A stretch of DNA of 25,778 bases from positions 1 to 25,778 of the IMG/VR virus record IMGVR_UViG_3300027896_000197, one strand, 5' to 3'. Source of the stretch: a virus. The first letter of the stretch is position 1. Each line of letters starts with the position of its first letter. This document shows positions 15,835-23,095 of the stretch, one piece after another. The notes beneath the pieces were generated by a model. The model was not told where the DNA came from, searched no databases, and saw only the letters and a list, made by a program, of their open reading frames with translations. The position numbers were made by a program, and so were the translations under genes.

Positions 15835-18297
15835 TTAATGAGTCCCTATTTCTTGGCTATATAATGAAGACCCATCCGACCAATATTTCATTAATGCACC
15901 TTTGAGATTAATAATCATATAATTGGTTACTGAACCAACTGTGCCGCCTATGATAGCAGCCGTAGGGGCACTTGCGTTTTGTATAAATATTCCACCATTT
16001 CCATAATAATGCTGTGCGTGAGCATCTCCCATTACATCAAGCTTATAGCCAGGAGCGTTTGTTCCAATACCAACATTACCATCATTATTGATCCGCATCC
16101 GCTCAACCACACTTGTTCCTTCCGTAGTCAGGAACGAAAGCGCAGAGCTATATCCAGAGAATTTAAGACCATATGCACCCAAATGAATTGTAGAAATAAT
16201 ATTCAAAGCGCCCCCAACAGTACCGTCCACACCGAACCCTCCCGAAAATGCGGGGCTTCCTGGGTCTGTCGGAGTGTTCACCCACAGAGAACCGCCAGTC
16301 GATTTTTTGCCAACGGTCAACGCACCGAAACTACTATCTGAGTCATTCGACCACGTTACTAAATTAGTACCAGTATTGATTCCAACATTACCATCATTAT
16401 TGATCCGCATCCGCTCAACCACACTTGTTCCTTCCGTAGTCAGGAACGAAAGCGCAGAACTGTACCCGCTGAATTTCAAGCCGTAAGCGCCAAGATTCAC
16501 GGTGGAAACGAGATTCAATGTTCCCCCTACTGTCCCATCCACCCCAAACCCTCCTGAGTATTGTTGTTCGCCTGGGTCAACAGGAACGTTTACCCATAAC
16601 GACCCGCTGTTTTGTCTGTTGCCGATAGTCAACGCACCGTAACTATTGTCCCCATAGCCAGACCATGTTATTGAGTTCGTTCCTGTGCCGATATTAACGT
16701 TTCCGTTTTCGTTGACATTGATTCGCTGGTTTCCTTGGCCATCTGCAATAATGATGTTGCCCGACAACGCAGCATCAAGTCCTGAGACATTGGCTCCAAT
16801 AATTGTATTATATGAACCGCTAACAATTCCCCTCCCCGTGTTGTATCCAAATGCGCTGTTATTGCTTCCCGATTTATTATCGAATAATACATTGCCACCC
16901 ATTGCAGTGTTGTATGACCCGTCGGCATTCAACACCAACGACAATGTACCATTGGCAGTATTGAAAATCCCGTTCGTGTTATAATTGAGCGAATCGGCCC
17001 CTGCGCCGGTATTGAAATTCCCTGTCAAGTTAGATGATAGAACGCCGTATCCCAATGCAGTGTTATAGTGCCCATTCACGTTGTTTGACAATGCTAATCC
17101 ACCGCCAACAACGGTGTTTCCATCGCTACTTCCAGGGCCAACTCCTATTGATATTCCACTTACTAACATGTCCTGTGAAATAACCCTTTTTCCATTACTG
17201 GTACCATCAAGCAGGGTTCCATAACCGCCGCCCATTGAAAAGTTGTCAAGTAACGAACCTATGGCTGTATATTTACAGTCCTTGAAAGTCGTGTTGGTAG
17301 CGGTGTTCAATCCGCTAGCCTCCACCCCTATCCAGCAACTATCGAATGTCCAGTCTGATACGTTGTTAAGGTCTATCCGTCCGCCTATCAAGCATTCTCG
17401 AAAAGTGATTGCTGAAGAGAATCCGCCTCCCGAAACTTGTGGAGCAACAATGTTCGTAGGTGTACCCTCAAACCAAATTCGGCTGAAGGTTGCAAGCATC
17501 GGTTGAAATGGAATATTATTGCTGGCGATGATAGCAACTCCATAGCTAGTGTTGCTTTCGATGACACAATCCTCGACGTTCGGCATGCCATTGTCCAATT
17601 CAATACCGATGCGGTTTAATCTAAATGTTGAATCGTGTACTCTCAACACAGTCGAATTTCCAGACATTCTAAGACCAATGCCGTTTCTCGCACCAGAGCA
17701 TTTCGACAACACGCTGGAATTGACTGTTGCATTGGCGTTAAAGCCTGCTCCTAGGAAATCGGAACATGTCACCGAATCGATGTTGCACATTCCCCCGAAC
17801 GTAATCCCGTTTGTACAAACCGATTCACCGCTCAAGTAGAGATTGCGAATCGTTGGCAGAAAATTCGTCGAACAGTCTATCGCTGTACCCAAATTCGTTG
17901 GAAATCGGAGAATTGTTTCCGAATAGGTTTCCCCTCCATAGTCTATCACAGGAACAGCACCCTCCAATGCATATCTAGCGTAAGGCAAATACAAAGTTTT
18001 GTATATTCTATAGTTCCCTGGCGGGAAATAGACATGTGTCGGATTGTGGCTGATTGCCGACTGAATTGCCGCTGTATCATCAGTAGCATTATCGCCTTTC
18101 GCCCCCCAAAATTTCACGTTGGAAGAATCCCACACATCAGCTTTGGCTATTAACGGCTTATCAAAGGCGTTTGTCCCAAAGAATGTCTGGTTAATGTTAG
18201 TGCCTGCGGGCGTAACACTTGTACCTGGAGTTACATTTGCAAACAATGATATTGTCATCATTGTCATTAGTATTACAATATTAAATAGTCTTTTCAT
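15835..18297 (-). CDS. Tailspike-like protein with pectate-lyase-type beta-helix and apparent signal peptide
   Basis: The 820-residue protein starts like a secreted protein: MKRLF, a hydrophobic core (NIVILMTMMTISLF) and a likely cut near FA|NV at residue 20. A pectate-lyase-3-type start follows (VKFWGAKGDNATDDTAAIQ, about residues 62-80, then THVYFPPGNYRIYKTL), with right-handed beta-helix coils to about residue 340. Next are repeats of the GxxNTALGYGVLSSN type (about 400-510), then two 104-residue modules (SLWVN, GGFGVDGTVGG, VVERMRINNDGNVGI), and NAPGYKLDVMGD near the end. The fold suggests a polysaccharide-binding or -cleaving spike; no catalytic residues can be named. Base composition is richer in G+C than its neighbours, suggesting a recent origin elsewhere. 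It starts 5 bases after the upstream gene's stop. Confidence 0.82.
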   Translation of the reverse strand: MKRLFNIVILMTMMTISLFANVTPGTSVTPAGTNINQTFFGTNAFDKPLIAKADVWDSSNVKFWGAKGDNATDDTAAIQSAISHNPTHVYFPPGNYRIYKTLYLPYARYALEGAVPVIDYGGETYSETILRFPTNLGTAIDCSTNFLPTIRNLYLSGESVCTNGITFGGMCNIDSVTCSDFLGAGFNANATVNSSVLSKCSGARNGIGLRMSGNSTVLRVHDSTFRLNRIGIELDNGMPNVEDCVIESNTSYGVAIIASNNIPFQPMLATFSRIWFEGTPTNIVAPQVSGGGFSSAITFRECLIGGRIDLNNVSDWTFDSCWIGVEASGLNTATNTTFKDCKYTAIGSLLDNFSMGGGYGTLLDGTSNGKRVISQDMLVSGISIGVGPGSSDGNTVVGGGLALSNNVNGHYNTALGYGVLSSNLTGNFNTGAGADSLNYNTNGIFNTANGTLSLVLNADGSYNTAMGGNVLFDNKSGSNNSAFGYNTGRGIVSGSYNTIIGANVSGLDAALSGNIIIADGQGNQRINVNENGNVNIGTGTNSITWSGYGDNSYGALTIGNRQNSGSLWVNVPVDPGEQQYSGGFGVDGTVGGTLNLVSTVNLGAYGLKFSGYSSALSFLTTEGTSVVERMRINNDGNVGINTGTNLVTWSNDSDSSFGALTVGKKSTGGSLWVNTPTDPGSPAFSGGFGVDGTVGGALNIISTIHLGAYGLKFSGYSSALSFLTTEGTSVVERMRINNDGNVGIGTNAPGYKLDVMGDAHAQHYYGNGGIFIQNASAPTAAIIGGTVGSVTNYMIINLKGALMKYWSDGSSLYSQEIGTH
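16070..16458. repeat. 312-base in-frame duplication in the tailspike gene
   Basis: A 77-base block is identical at 16070-16146 and 16382-16458, exactly 312 bases (104 codons) apart. The rest of the two modules is similar but diverged. This part encodes the VVERMRINNDGNVGI segment. Confidence 0.92.
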
Positions 18298-18302
18298 AAT
18301 AG

Positions 18303-18746
18303 TTATAAAGCCGTTGCGGTAATCATTCCACTTGAGTTAATGGAGAGTCTCCATTGTTGTCCGTTTTCATCGGTCAAAGATACATATGAAGCAGATGGCG
18401 TATTGGTGTAAACTGTGCCGATGTTAATAAATGTGTTAAGACCATAAGCAGGCGTTTGGTCTATTGCTAACGTTACAATGCCACTATCGTTTACTAACGT
18501 TACAGGATAAACATTTGTATCAGTAGATTGTAAATATAGACACGTATTACTACCTGAAAAGTTAGATAATGTGCTTGTGGTTAATGCATATGAAGAACTT
18601 AGTGATTGAGATGCCCACGAAGCACTCACTGCTGCACTACTTGGTGTTGATGGAGCCCAAGATGCACTTATCGCCCAAGAAGCAGTTACAGGACTTGGAA
18701 AAATAAATTTAGTCGGATTAAATACTACTGTGTTAAGATTGTTCAT
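18303..18746 (-). CDS. Small SASWA-repeat structural protein, 147 aa
   Basis: Residues about 20-55 carry the same SASWAPSTPSS / SASWASQSLSSSYA repeats as the giant fibre, followed by a compact beta-rich C-terminal domain (YPVTLVNDSGIVTLAIDQTP, then GTVYTNTPSASYVSLTDENG and GQQWRLSINSSGMITATAL). It looks like a short fibre or fibre adaptor: the repeat is a stalk and the C-terminal domain a tip. One 56-base stretch of the repeat is nearly identical to DNA in the gene at 11681-15817, so sequence has moved between the two genes. It is the first phage gene after the TnpB insertion; no Shine-Dalgarno is visible, only very AT-rich DNA upstream. Confidence 0.75.
   Translation of the reverse strand: MNNLNTVVFNPTKFIFPSPVTASWAISASWAPSTPSSAAVSASWASQSLSSSYALTTSTLSNFSGSNTCLYLQSTDTNVYPVTLVNDSGIVTLAIDQTPAYGLNTFINIGTVYTNTPSASYVSLTDENGQQWRLSINSSGMITATAL
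18610..18665. repeat. 56-base SASWA repeat, partner of 15495-15550
   Basis: Identical to 15495-15550 except for one C/T difference. It lies in the small SASWA protein gene. Confidence 0.9.
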
Positions 18747-18956
18747 ATAATCATAAATATATAAATCTATATAATCTTATCATATATATGTTATATATAT
18801 TCCATCACATCTTGTTATCGATATATCTAAATTATGTCAATTCATATTTTTTCTCGTTGCGGAAACCCCTATCCCTTTAGGGTAGGGGAGGAGCAACGAA
18901 ATATCTCACTTTCTTTGTTGTTTCGTGTTTCTTCACAATATGTATATCCAGTAATA

Positions 18957-20117
18957 ATGAAAACATACAACATTCAACTGATTTTTGATAATGATGAAGA
19001 TAAGCAATCTATCATAAAGTCGCTTGAACTAAAGAGAAATGCTTTCAATATCATATCTAAAATCCGTTTCGGTATGAAGTCCTGTAATGGTCTTATGCCT
19101 CTCCACCAACGATGCTATAAGATGGTTAGAGACCAACTTCCAATGCTTCCAAGTCAGTTCGTCATTAAGGCAGAACAAGACGTAGTTGCCAAATACCAAT
19201 CTCTTCGGTCTAACTTTCACAAAATCACAGAACCAGTTGAGACAGACCGATTGAATATCCAACTGGACACTCGTATCTATACTTGGATTAATAATGCCCA
19301 CGATGCCATTAAACTTACGACTTGTAATGGTCGTATTACTACCAAACTTCTCAAGTATGATAAGGTCAATGAACTATTTTCCAAATACAAACTCAAAGAC
19401 CCATCTCTTTTCGTGAGAGACGATAAAGTATTTCTTTCTGTTGTTTTTGATGACACCGCTTCGTTTAATGACAACAAAAAATGTATTGGAGTTGATTTGG
19501 GTCTTAAACGACTTGCTTCTACCAGTGAAGGCATCATTACCAAAGGCAATGAGTTTAACCGAACCAAACGCAAGATACGTTGGAACAGACGAAAACTCCA
19601 ATCCCATAAATCACACTCTGCCAGAGTTAAACGAACCAATCTCCGCAGACGTGAATACCATTTCTCAAAGAACTACATACACAATATTGTAAATCATCTT
19701 CTCACCACAAAGGCAAATACCATTGTGGTTGAGGACTTAACCAAGATTAAGTCCAAATCCAAAGGACGAAGATTTAACAACAGAAACTCACAAATGCCAT
19801 ATTTCCTTTTGAGGAACATATTGACCTACAAGGCATCTGCTCTCGGTAAGAGAGTAGTAATCGTTAAACCCCATTATACTTCGCAGTTAGACCACAGAGG
19901 TCTTGACAACGGAGTAAGAAAAGGTTGTAGGTATTATGCCCTTGATAAAGTCGTATTGGACGCAGACCTTAACGCTGCGAACAATATTACTTTTAGATAT
20001 GACAAAGAACACTCCATCTCGTGCTCTGCACTGGACGGACAGGTTGTCGTCAACCAACCAATCGTCAGAGGTTCTTCTCTGGCAAGCACCGACCCTTTAG
20101 GGTCGTGTGTATTTTGA
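18957..20117 (+). CDS. tnpB: TnpB-family RNA-guided nuclease, zinc-ribbon cysteines missing
   Basis: From the ATG at 18957 the protein has 386 residues; an in-frame ATG at 18834 is rejected because it would translate the left-end hairpin. The RuvC-like nuclease triad is complete: IGVDLGLKRLAS (D180), TIVVEDLTKIK (E259) and VVLDADLNAANNI (D335/D337). A basic helix rich in Arg/Lys (RTKRKIRWNRRKLQSH, RVKRTNLRRREY) lies between the first two, as in TnpB. In most TnpB the TSQ segment is followed by a CxxC...CxxC zinc ribbon; here it reads PHYTSQLDHRGLDNGVRKG, with no Cys pairs. TnpB cuts DNA guided by an omega-RNA and helps the element persist. The 3' coding end overlaps the likely omega-RNA. Confidence 0.9.
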   Translation: MKTYNIQLIFDNDEDKQSIIKSLELKRNAFNIISKIRFGMKSCNGLMPLHQRCYKMVRDQLPMLPSQFVIKAEQDVVAKYQSLRSNFHKITEPVETDRLNIQLDTRIYTWINNAHDAIKLTTCNGRITTKLLKYDKVNELFSKYKLKDPSLFVRDDKVFLSVVFDDTASFNDNKKCIGVDLGLKRLASTSEGIITKGNEFNRTKRKIRWNRRKLQSHKSHSARVKRTNLRRREYHFSKNYIHNIVNHLLTTKANTIVVEDLTKIKSKSKGRRFNNRNSQMPYFLLRNILTYKASALGKRVVIVKPHYTSQLDHRGLDNGVRKGCRYYALDKVVLDADLNAANNITFRYDKEHSISCSALDGQVVVNQPIVRGSSLASTDPLGSCVF

Positions 20118-20151
20118 CCCCACCCGCTAAAGCAAGTGGGATTTCTTGCCA
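20080..20151 (+). ncRNA. Candidate omega-RNA (reRNA) 3' scaffold of the TnpB element
   Basis: TGGCAAG at 20080-20086 pairs with CTTGCCA at 20145-20151 and encloses two hairpins: CGACCC-TTTA-GGGTCG (20090-20105) and CCCAC/GTGGG (20119-20140, with an inner GC-TAAA-GC). The result is a three-way junction at the end of tnpB and the element's right end, where omega-RNAs of known TnpB systems lie. The guide would then start near 20152, in flanking phage DNA. The 5' end of the RNA cannot be seen. Confidence 0.5.
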
Positions 20152-20158
20152 CTGAGAA

Positions 20159-20320
20159 TTAAAATTCAAACGCTCTTCGTCTTGGTATTGTTGTTACACC
20201 CTCATCTCTATCTTCAACTGGAGTTTCATTCTGCCAAACATCAAACTCACCCGAAGAATTAGCACTTACTACAGGTGTTTCATTTTGCCATACAACCAAT
20301 TCATTTACTTTAGCATCCAT
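20159..20320 (-). CDS. Small phage protein with duplicated WQNETPV motif, 53 aa
   Basis: I translated this short leftward frame from ATG 20320 to TAA 20159-20161. It encodes VVWQNETPV near the N-terminus and DVWQNETPV in the middle, about 21 residues apart, then an acidic stretch (EDRDEG) and a basic tail (IPRRRAFEF). The repeated phrase, clean reading frame and tight fit (ATG 2 bases after the upstream gene's stop) support a real gene. Function is unknown; as a member of the fibre operon it may be a small virion or assembly protein. The TnpB right end stops about 8 bases beyond its stop codon, so the element inserted right behind this gene and may have cut it off from the gene that once followed. 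Confidence 0.7.
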   Translation of the reverse strand: MDAKVNELVVWQNETPVVSANSSGEFDVWQNETPVEDRDEGVTTIPRRRAFEF

Positions 20321-20322
20321 AA

Positions 20323-21012
20323 TTATAACGTTATTATATGGTCAAAAAATGCAGGTGTATTATATTCATTTGTATTATTATTCCAAAGTTCCACCCAACA
20401 AACTCCCGTTCCTGTAGCAGTAAAGGATACAGAAATTTGAACCCATTCTTGGCCAACTGTTGCCGAACTTGATATATCGGCATTCAATCCTACACTTGAA
20501 TTTGATTTAACAATTATACTTGGAGGATAGAATACATTAACGTAAGGAAAAGACCCAGATAAAAAGTGTGGTTGTTTAGCATTTATATATATAGATCTTG
20601 GTCCGGGTTTAATAACCCATCTAAATCGCCAAAACCCAGTATAAGTTAATTGCAAACAAGGCGATGAAGGATTTCCTTCACTCATACTTTGAGTTACTCC
20701 AACTTGCATATGTCGCCCAAAAGTTCCATCATCCAAATAAGTTGTTGGCACTCCCGAAAATGCTATTCCTTTTAAAGCACCAATAACAGTTTGACCCCCC
20801 ATTTTACTTTTATTTCCATAAGAAAATAGTGGGATTGATCCAGCCTTATCTCCTTTTAATGCGGGATTGAAAATAAAAGTTGATGGTTTTGCTTTGTCTC
20901 CATTATATGCAGAATAAATAAAAGATGGTCCCGAGGTATCCGCCTTTGCTGTATTAATAGTCAGCGGAATTCCATCGGATAAATCAGATTTTATTGAACC
21001 TGTAATAGCCAT
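20323..21012 (-). CDS. Beta-rich virion protein, possibly carbohydrate-binding, 229 aa
   Basis: No named family is recognised. The first 60 residues are repeat-like and polar (GSIKSDLSDGIPLTINTAK, then GDKAKPSTFIFNPALKGDKA). The rest looks like a jelly-roll: alternating strands (CLQLTYTGFWRFRWVIKPG, SIYINAKQPHFLSGSFPYVN) and an end typical of carbohydrate-binding sandwiches (EWVQISVSFTATGTGVCWVE, FFDHIITL). It directly follows the four-paralogue array (6 bases from the stop of the last one) and precedes the WQNETPV gene, so it probably belongs to the same particle or fibre. Carbohydrate binding is an inference from pattern only. Confidence 0.65.
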   Translation of the reverse strand: MAITGSIKSDLSDGIPLTINTAKADTSGPSFIYSAYNGDKAKPSTFIFNPALKGDKAGSIPLFSYGNKSKMGGQTVIGALKGIAFSGVPTTYLDDGTFGRHMQVGVTQSMSEGNPSSPCLQLTYTGFWRFRWVIKPGPRSIYINAKQPHFLSGSFPYVNVFYPPSIIVKSNSSVGLNADISSSATVGQEWVQISVSFTATGTGVCWVELWNNNTNEYNTPAFFDHIITL

Positions 21013-21018
21013 TTGCTG

Positions 21019-22050
21019 TTAGTTAGTTTCTACTGTGTTACTTATTTCCATGCAAAACACAGTTCCCTGATTATTTGCGTTTCCAGCTTTTACGATTTGA
21101 AATGTTTTTCCTGCAAATGTTCCTGTATTACAAACAAATATTTGACCATCTACGAAATTCGTTGTTGGATGTAATATATGATAAAATCCTCTCATACGAC
21201 CCCTTATAGTAGATGTTGTATTCTCATGTACCCATACTGGGCTTACCCATAAAGAATTATCAACTGAGTTTGGAAATTGAGTAATTCCCAACAAATATGC
21301 TGAACTTCCTTTATTGGCGTCTCCATGTTTCCCACAAGTTATACTGACTGCGGCGCCACTAAATGAACGTTGCATATAATGAGTGGATGTTGCGGCATTT
21401 ACTAATGTCAATGCATCTAATGTATCATTTCCACCTGCATATGAATTTCCTTCTGAACTTCTTCCAATGATTACACATTTTGATGTATCTACACTTCCTG
21501 ATTTTATAGAGTAAATATCTCCAAAAGCAAATCCAATATAAACTCCGGGAGAATCTCCTGAATTTATGAATCCATACATACTACTGGAATCTGCAAAAAT
21601 TATCCATGCTCTTTCAATAGAATTTATAGTAGCACTTTTTCTTATTCCAACCGCATTTACTCCAGTATTCAATGGATTTTGAGCTACTGTTGGAAAGGGA
21701 TTGCTACCCGTTATATTAAAACTAGATGCAGTAAATTGTGTAATATAATCATATCCCGACATTCGAGCATTTTGTAATCCACCGCCACTTCCACAATCTG
21801 ACATAAACATTGTTGCTTGAGAACCAGTTGGTTGAACAAATATACCACAACTACCACTATCGGGTATTGCTAAACCAGCCGCAGGACCAATTGATCCTGT
21901 TTTTGTCCATCCTGCTCCTGGCTTAGAACCATACCCAGTAATAAGACAAGCATTCAATACTGCCAACAATGACCCAGACGTTCCTCCTGTTAATACAGGA
22001 TGCCCAATATCATTAGAACTATAAATTGTAAATTGACTTGTATATGCCAT
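21019..22050 (-). CDS. Tandem virion-protein paralogue, copy 4 in transcription order, 343 aa
   Basis: One of four neighbouring paralogues. The shared plan is MAYTSQFTIYSS, then SGSLLAVLNACLITGYGSKP / GAGWTKTGS near residues 25-52, a middle with GYDYITQ, an IRKSATINSIERAWIIFADS strand pair, FGDIYSLKSG, and a C-terminal block (RGRMRGFYHILHP, FAGKTFQIVK) ending in ISNTVETN. The pattern of short beta-strands without signal peptide suits a virion surface protein. I have seen this GYGSK..AGW-type family in tailed phages but know no function for it. It starts 4 bases after the stop of the copy before it, with no ribosome site, so translation is probably coupled. Confidence 0.72.
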   Translation of the reverse strand: MAYTSQFTIYSSNDIGHPVLTGGTSGSLLAVLNACLITGYGSKPGAGWTKTGSIGPAAGLAIPDSGSCGIFVQPTGSQATMFMSDCGSGGGLQNARMSGYDYITQFTASSFNITGSNPFPTVAQNPLNTGVNAVGIRKSATINSIERAWIIFADSSSMYGFINSGDSPGVYIGFAFGDIYSIKSGSVDTSKCVIIGRSSEGNSYAGGNDTLDALTLVNAATSTHYMQRSFSGAAVSITCGKHGDANKGSSAYLLGITQFPNSVDNSLWVSPVWVHENTTSTIRGRMRGFYHILHPTTNFVDGQIFVCNTGTFAGKTFQIVKAGNANNQGTVFCMEISNTVETN

Positions 22051-22054
22051 AACA

Positions 22055-23089
22055 TTAATTTGTTTCTACTGTTGCCGAAGTTTCCATACAAATCATTCCT
22101 GAATTAGGTGTTGTTTTAAGAATTCGAAATGTTCTTCCTGCATAATCTCCGGTGGTAAAACTAATAATCTGACCATCTGAAAAATTTGCTATAGGATGAC
22201 ACACATGCCAAAGTCCTCGCATCCGTCCTCTTATACAAGCACTTGCATTTTCATGCACCCATATCGGACTTAAATATAGCCCGCTGTCGGGTCCATTTAC
22301 ATATTGTGTAATTCCGAGTAATACGGTAGTGCTCCCTTTAGCACCGTCTCCATGTTTCCCACAAGTTATACTGCCTACGGTGCCACTATAACTTCGTTGT
22401 AAAAAATGAGCAGTGGTCGAGTCATTTACTAAAGATAATACATCGAAATCATCATTGGTTGTACCATATCCAGCTTGATTTACATGATTTGCAATAACCA
22501 TCGCTTTATATGCATCTTGACCGCTCGACTTTAATGAATAAATATCTCCAAAAAAATGTCCTATATATACACCAGCAATGTCTCCCGTAGCAAAAAACAT
22601 ATATACACTACTAGAATCTGCAAAAATTGTCCATTGTCTTTCTGTAGCATCGTTACTAGTACTTTTTCTTATAGAAACATATCCAGAGCCACCGCCAATA
22701 CTTATTTGTGTGTTTGTTGGAAATTGATTACTTCCAGTTATATTGTTTGGAGAACTTCCCGTTTGAGGTCCGGTTTGTGTAATATAATCATATCCTACTA
22801 ATCTTGCGGTTCGGCCCGCAGGTACATCCAATCCACCATCCATCACATAAAATGTTGCCCCCGACCCAGTTGGCATGACAAATATACCACTACCTGTAGC
22901 ATCTGATATTGCAATTCCATTGGCAGGACCAATTGATCCTGTTTTTGTCCATCCTGCTCCTGGCTTAGAACCATATCCAGTCACAAGACATCCATTCAAT
23001 ACTGCCAACAATGACCCAGATAATCCATTTAACACTGGATGACTTGCATCTACGGAACTATAAACTGTAAATTGACTTGTATATGCCAT
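22055..23089 (-). CDS. Tandem virion-protein paralogue, copy 3, 344 aa
   Basis: It is the closest relative of the copy at 21019-22050. Both share the N-terminal HPVL / SGSLLAVLN / TGYGSKPGAGWTKTGSIGPA run, and the DNA there is almost identical for about 90 bases (around 22920-23015 against 21885-21980). The middle differs more: it has TARLVGYDYITQTGPQTGSS and a longer glycine-rich loop (ISIGGGSGYVSIRKST). The C-terminus ends in TSATVETN. The ATG lies 6 bases after the stop of the preceding copy. The pattern of a conserved N-terminus with a variable middle suggests a fixed attachment part and a changing exposed part. Confidence 0.72.
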   Translation of the reverse strand: MAYTSQFTVYSSVDASHPVLNGLSGSLLAVLNGCLVTGYGSKPGAGWTKTGSIGPANGIAISDATGSGIFVMPTGSGATFYVMDGGLDVPAGRTARLVGYDYITQTGPQTGSSPNNITGSNQFPTNTQISIGGGSGYVSIRKSTSNDATERQWTIFADSSSVYMFFATGDIAGVYIGHFFGDIYSLKSSGQDAYKAMVIANHVNQAGYGTTNDDFDVLSLVNDSTTAHFLQRSYSGTVGSITCGKHGDGAKGSTTVLLGITQYVNGPDSGLYLSPIWVHENASACIRGRMRGLWHVCHPIANFSDGQIISFTTGDYAGRTFRILKTTPNSGMICMETSATVETN

Positions 23090-23095
23090 AACGTA

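Larger units (their letters stand above)
18849..20151 (+). mobile_element. TnpB-only IS200/IS605-like element
   Basis: The left end folds into a 7-bp stem (18854-18860 with 18893-18899) holding a 9-bp hairpin (18866-18888) with loop TTTA. The right end has a hairpin with the same core CCCTTTAGGG (18873-18882 and 20093-20102), then a CCCAC/GTGGG hairpin. Imperfect end hairpins without terminal inverted repeats and without an obvious target duplication fit IS200/IS605 elements. There is no tnpA, so movement would need a transposase elsewhere. The element reads opposite to all neighbours and sits in a gap between two fibre-region genes, breaking neither. Exact boundaries are uncertain. Bases 18747-18848 are very AT-rich DNA with nothing else recognisable. 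Confidence 0.7.

Noticed and set aside
12396-18322. Many rightward open frames of 60-120 codons opposite the fibre and tailspike genes
   Set aside because: They mirror the repetitive leftward genes, have no ribosome sites and show no protein-like pattern of their own.
18834-18956. A 41-residue N-terminal extension of TnpB
   Set aside because: It would translate the left-end hairpin of the element and does not resemble a TnpB N-terminus, which starts at MKTYNIQLIF.
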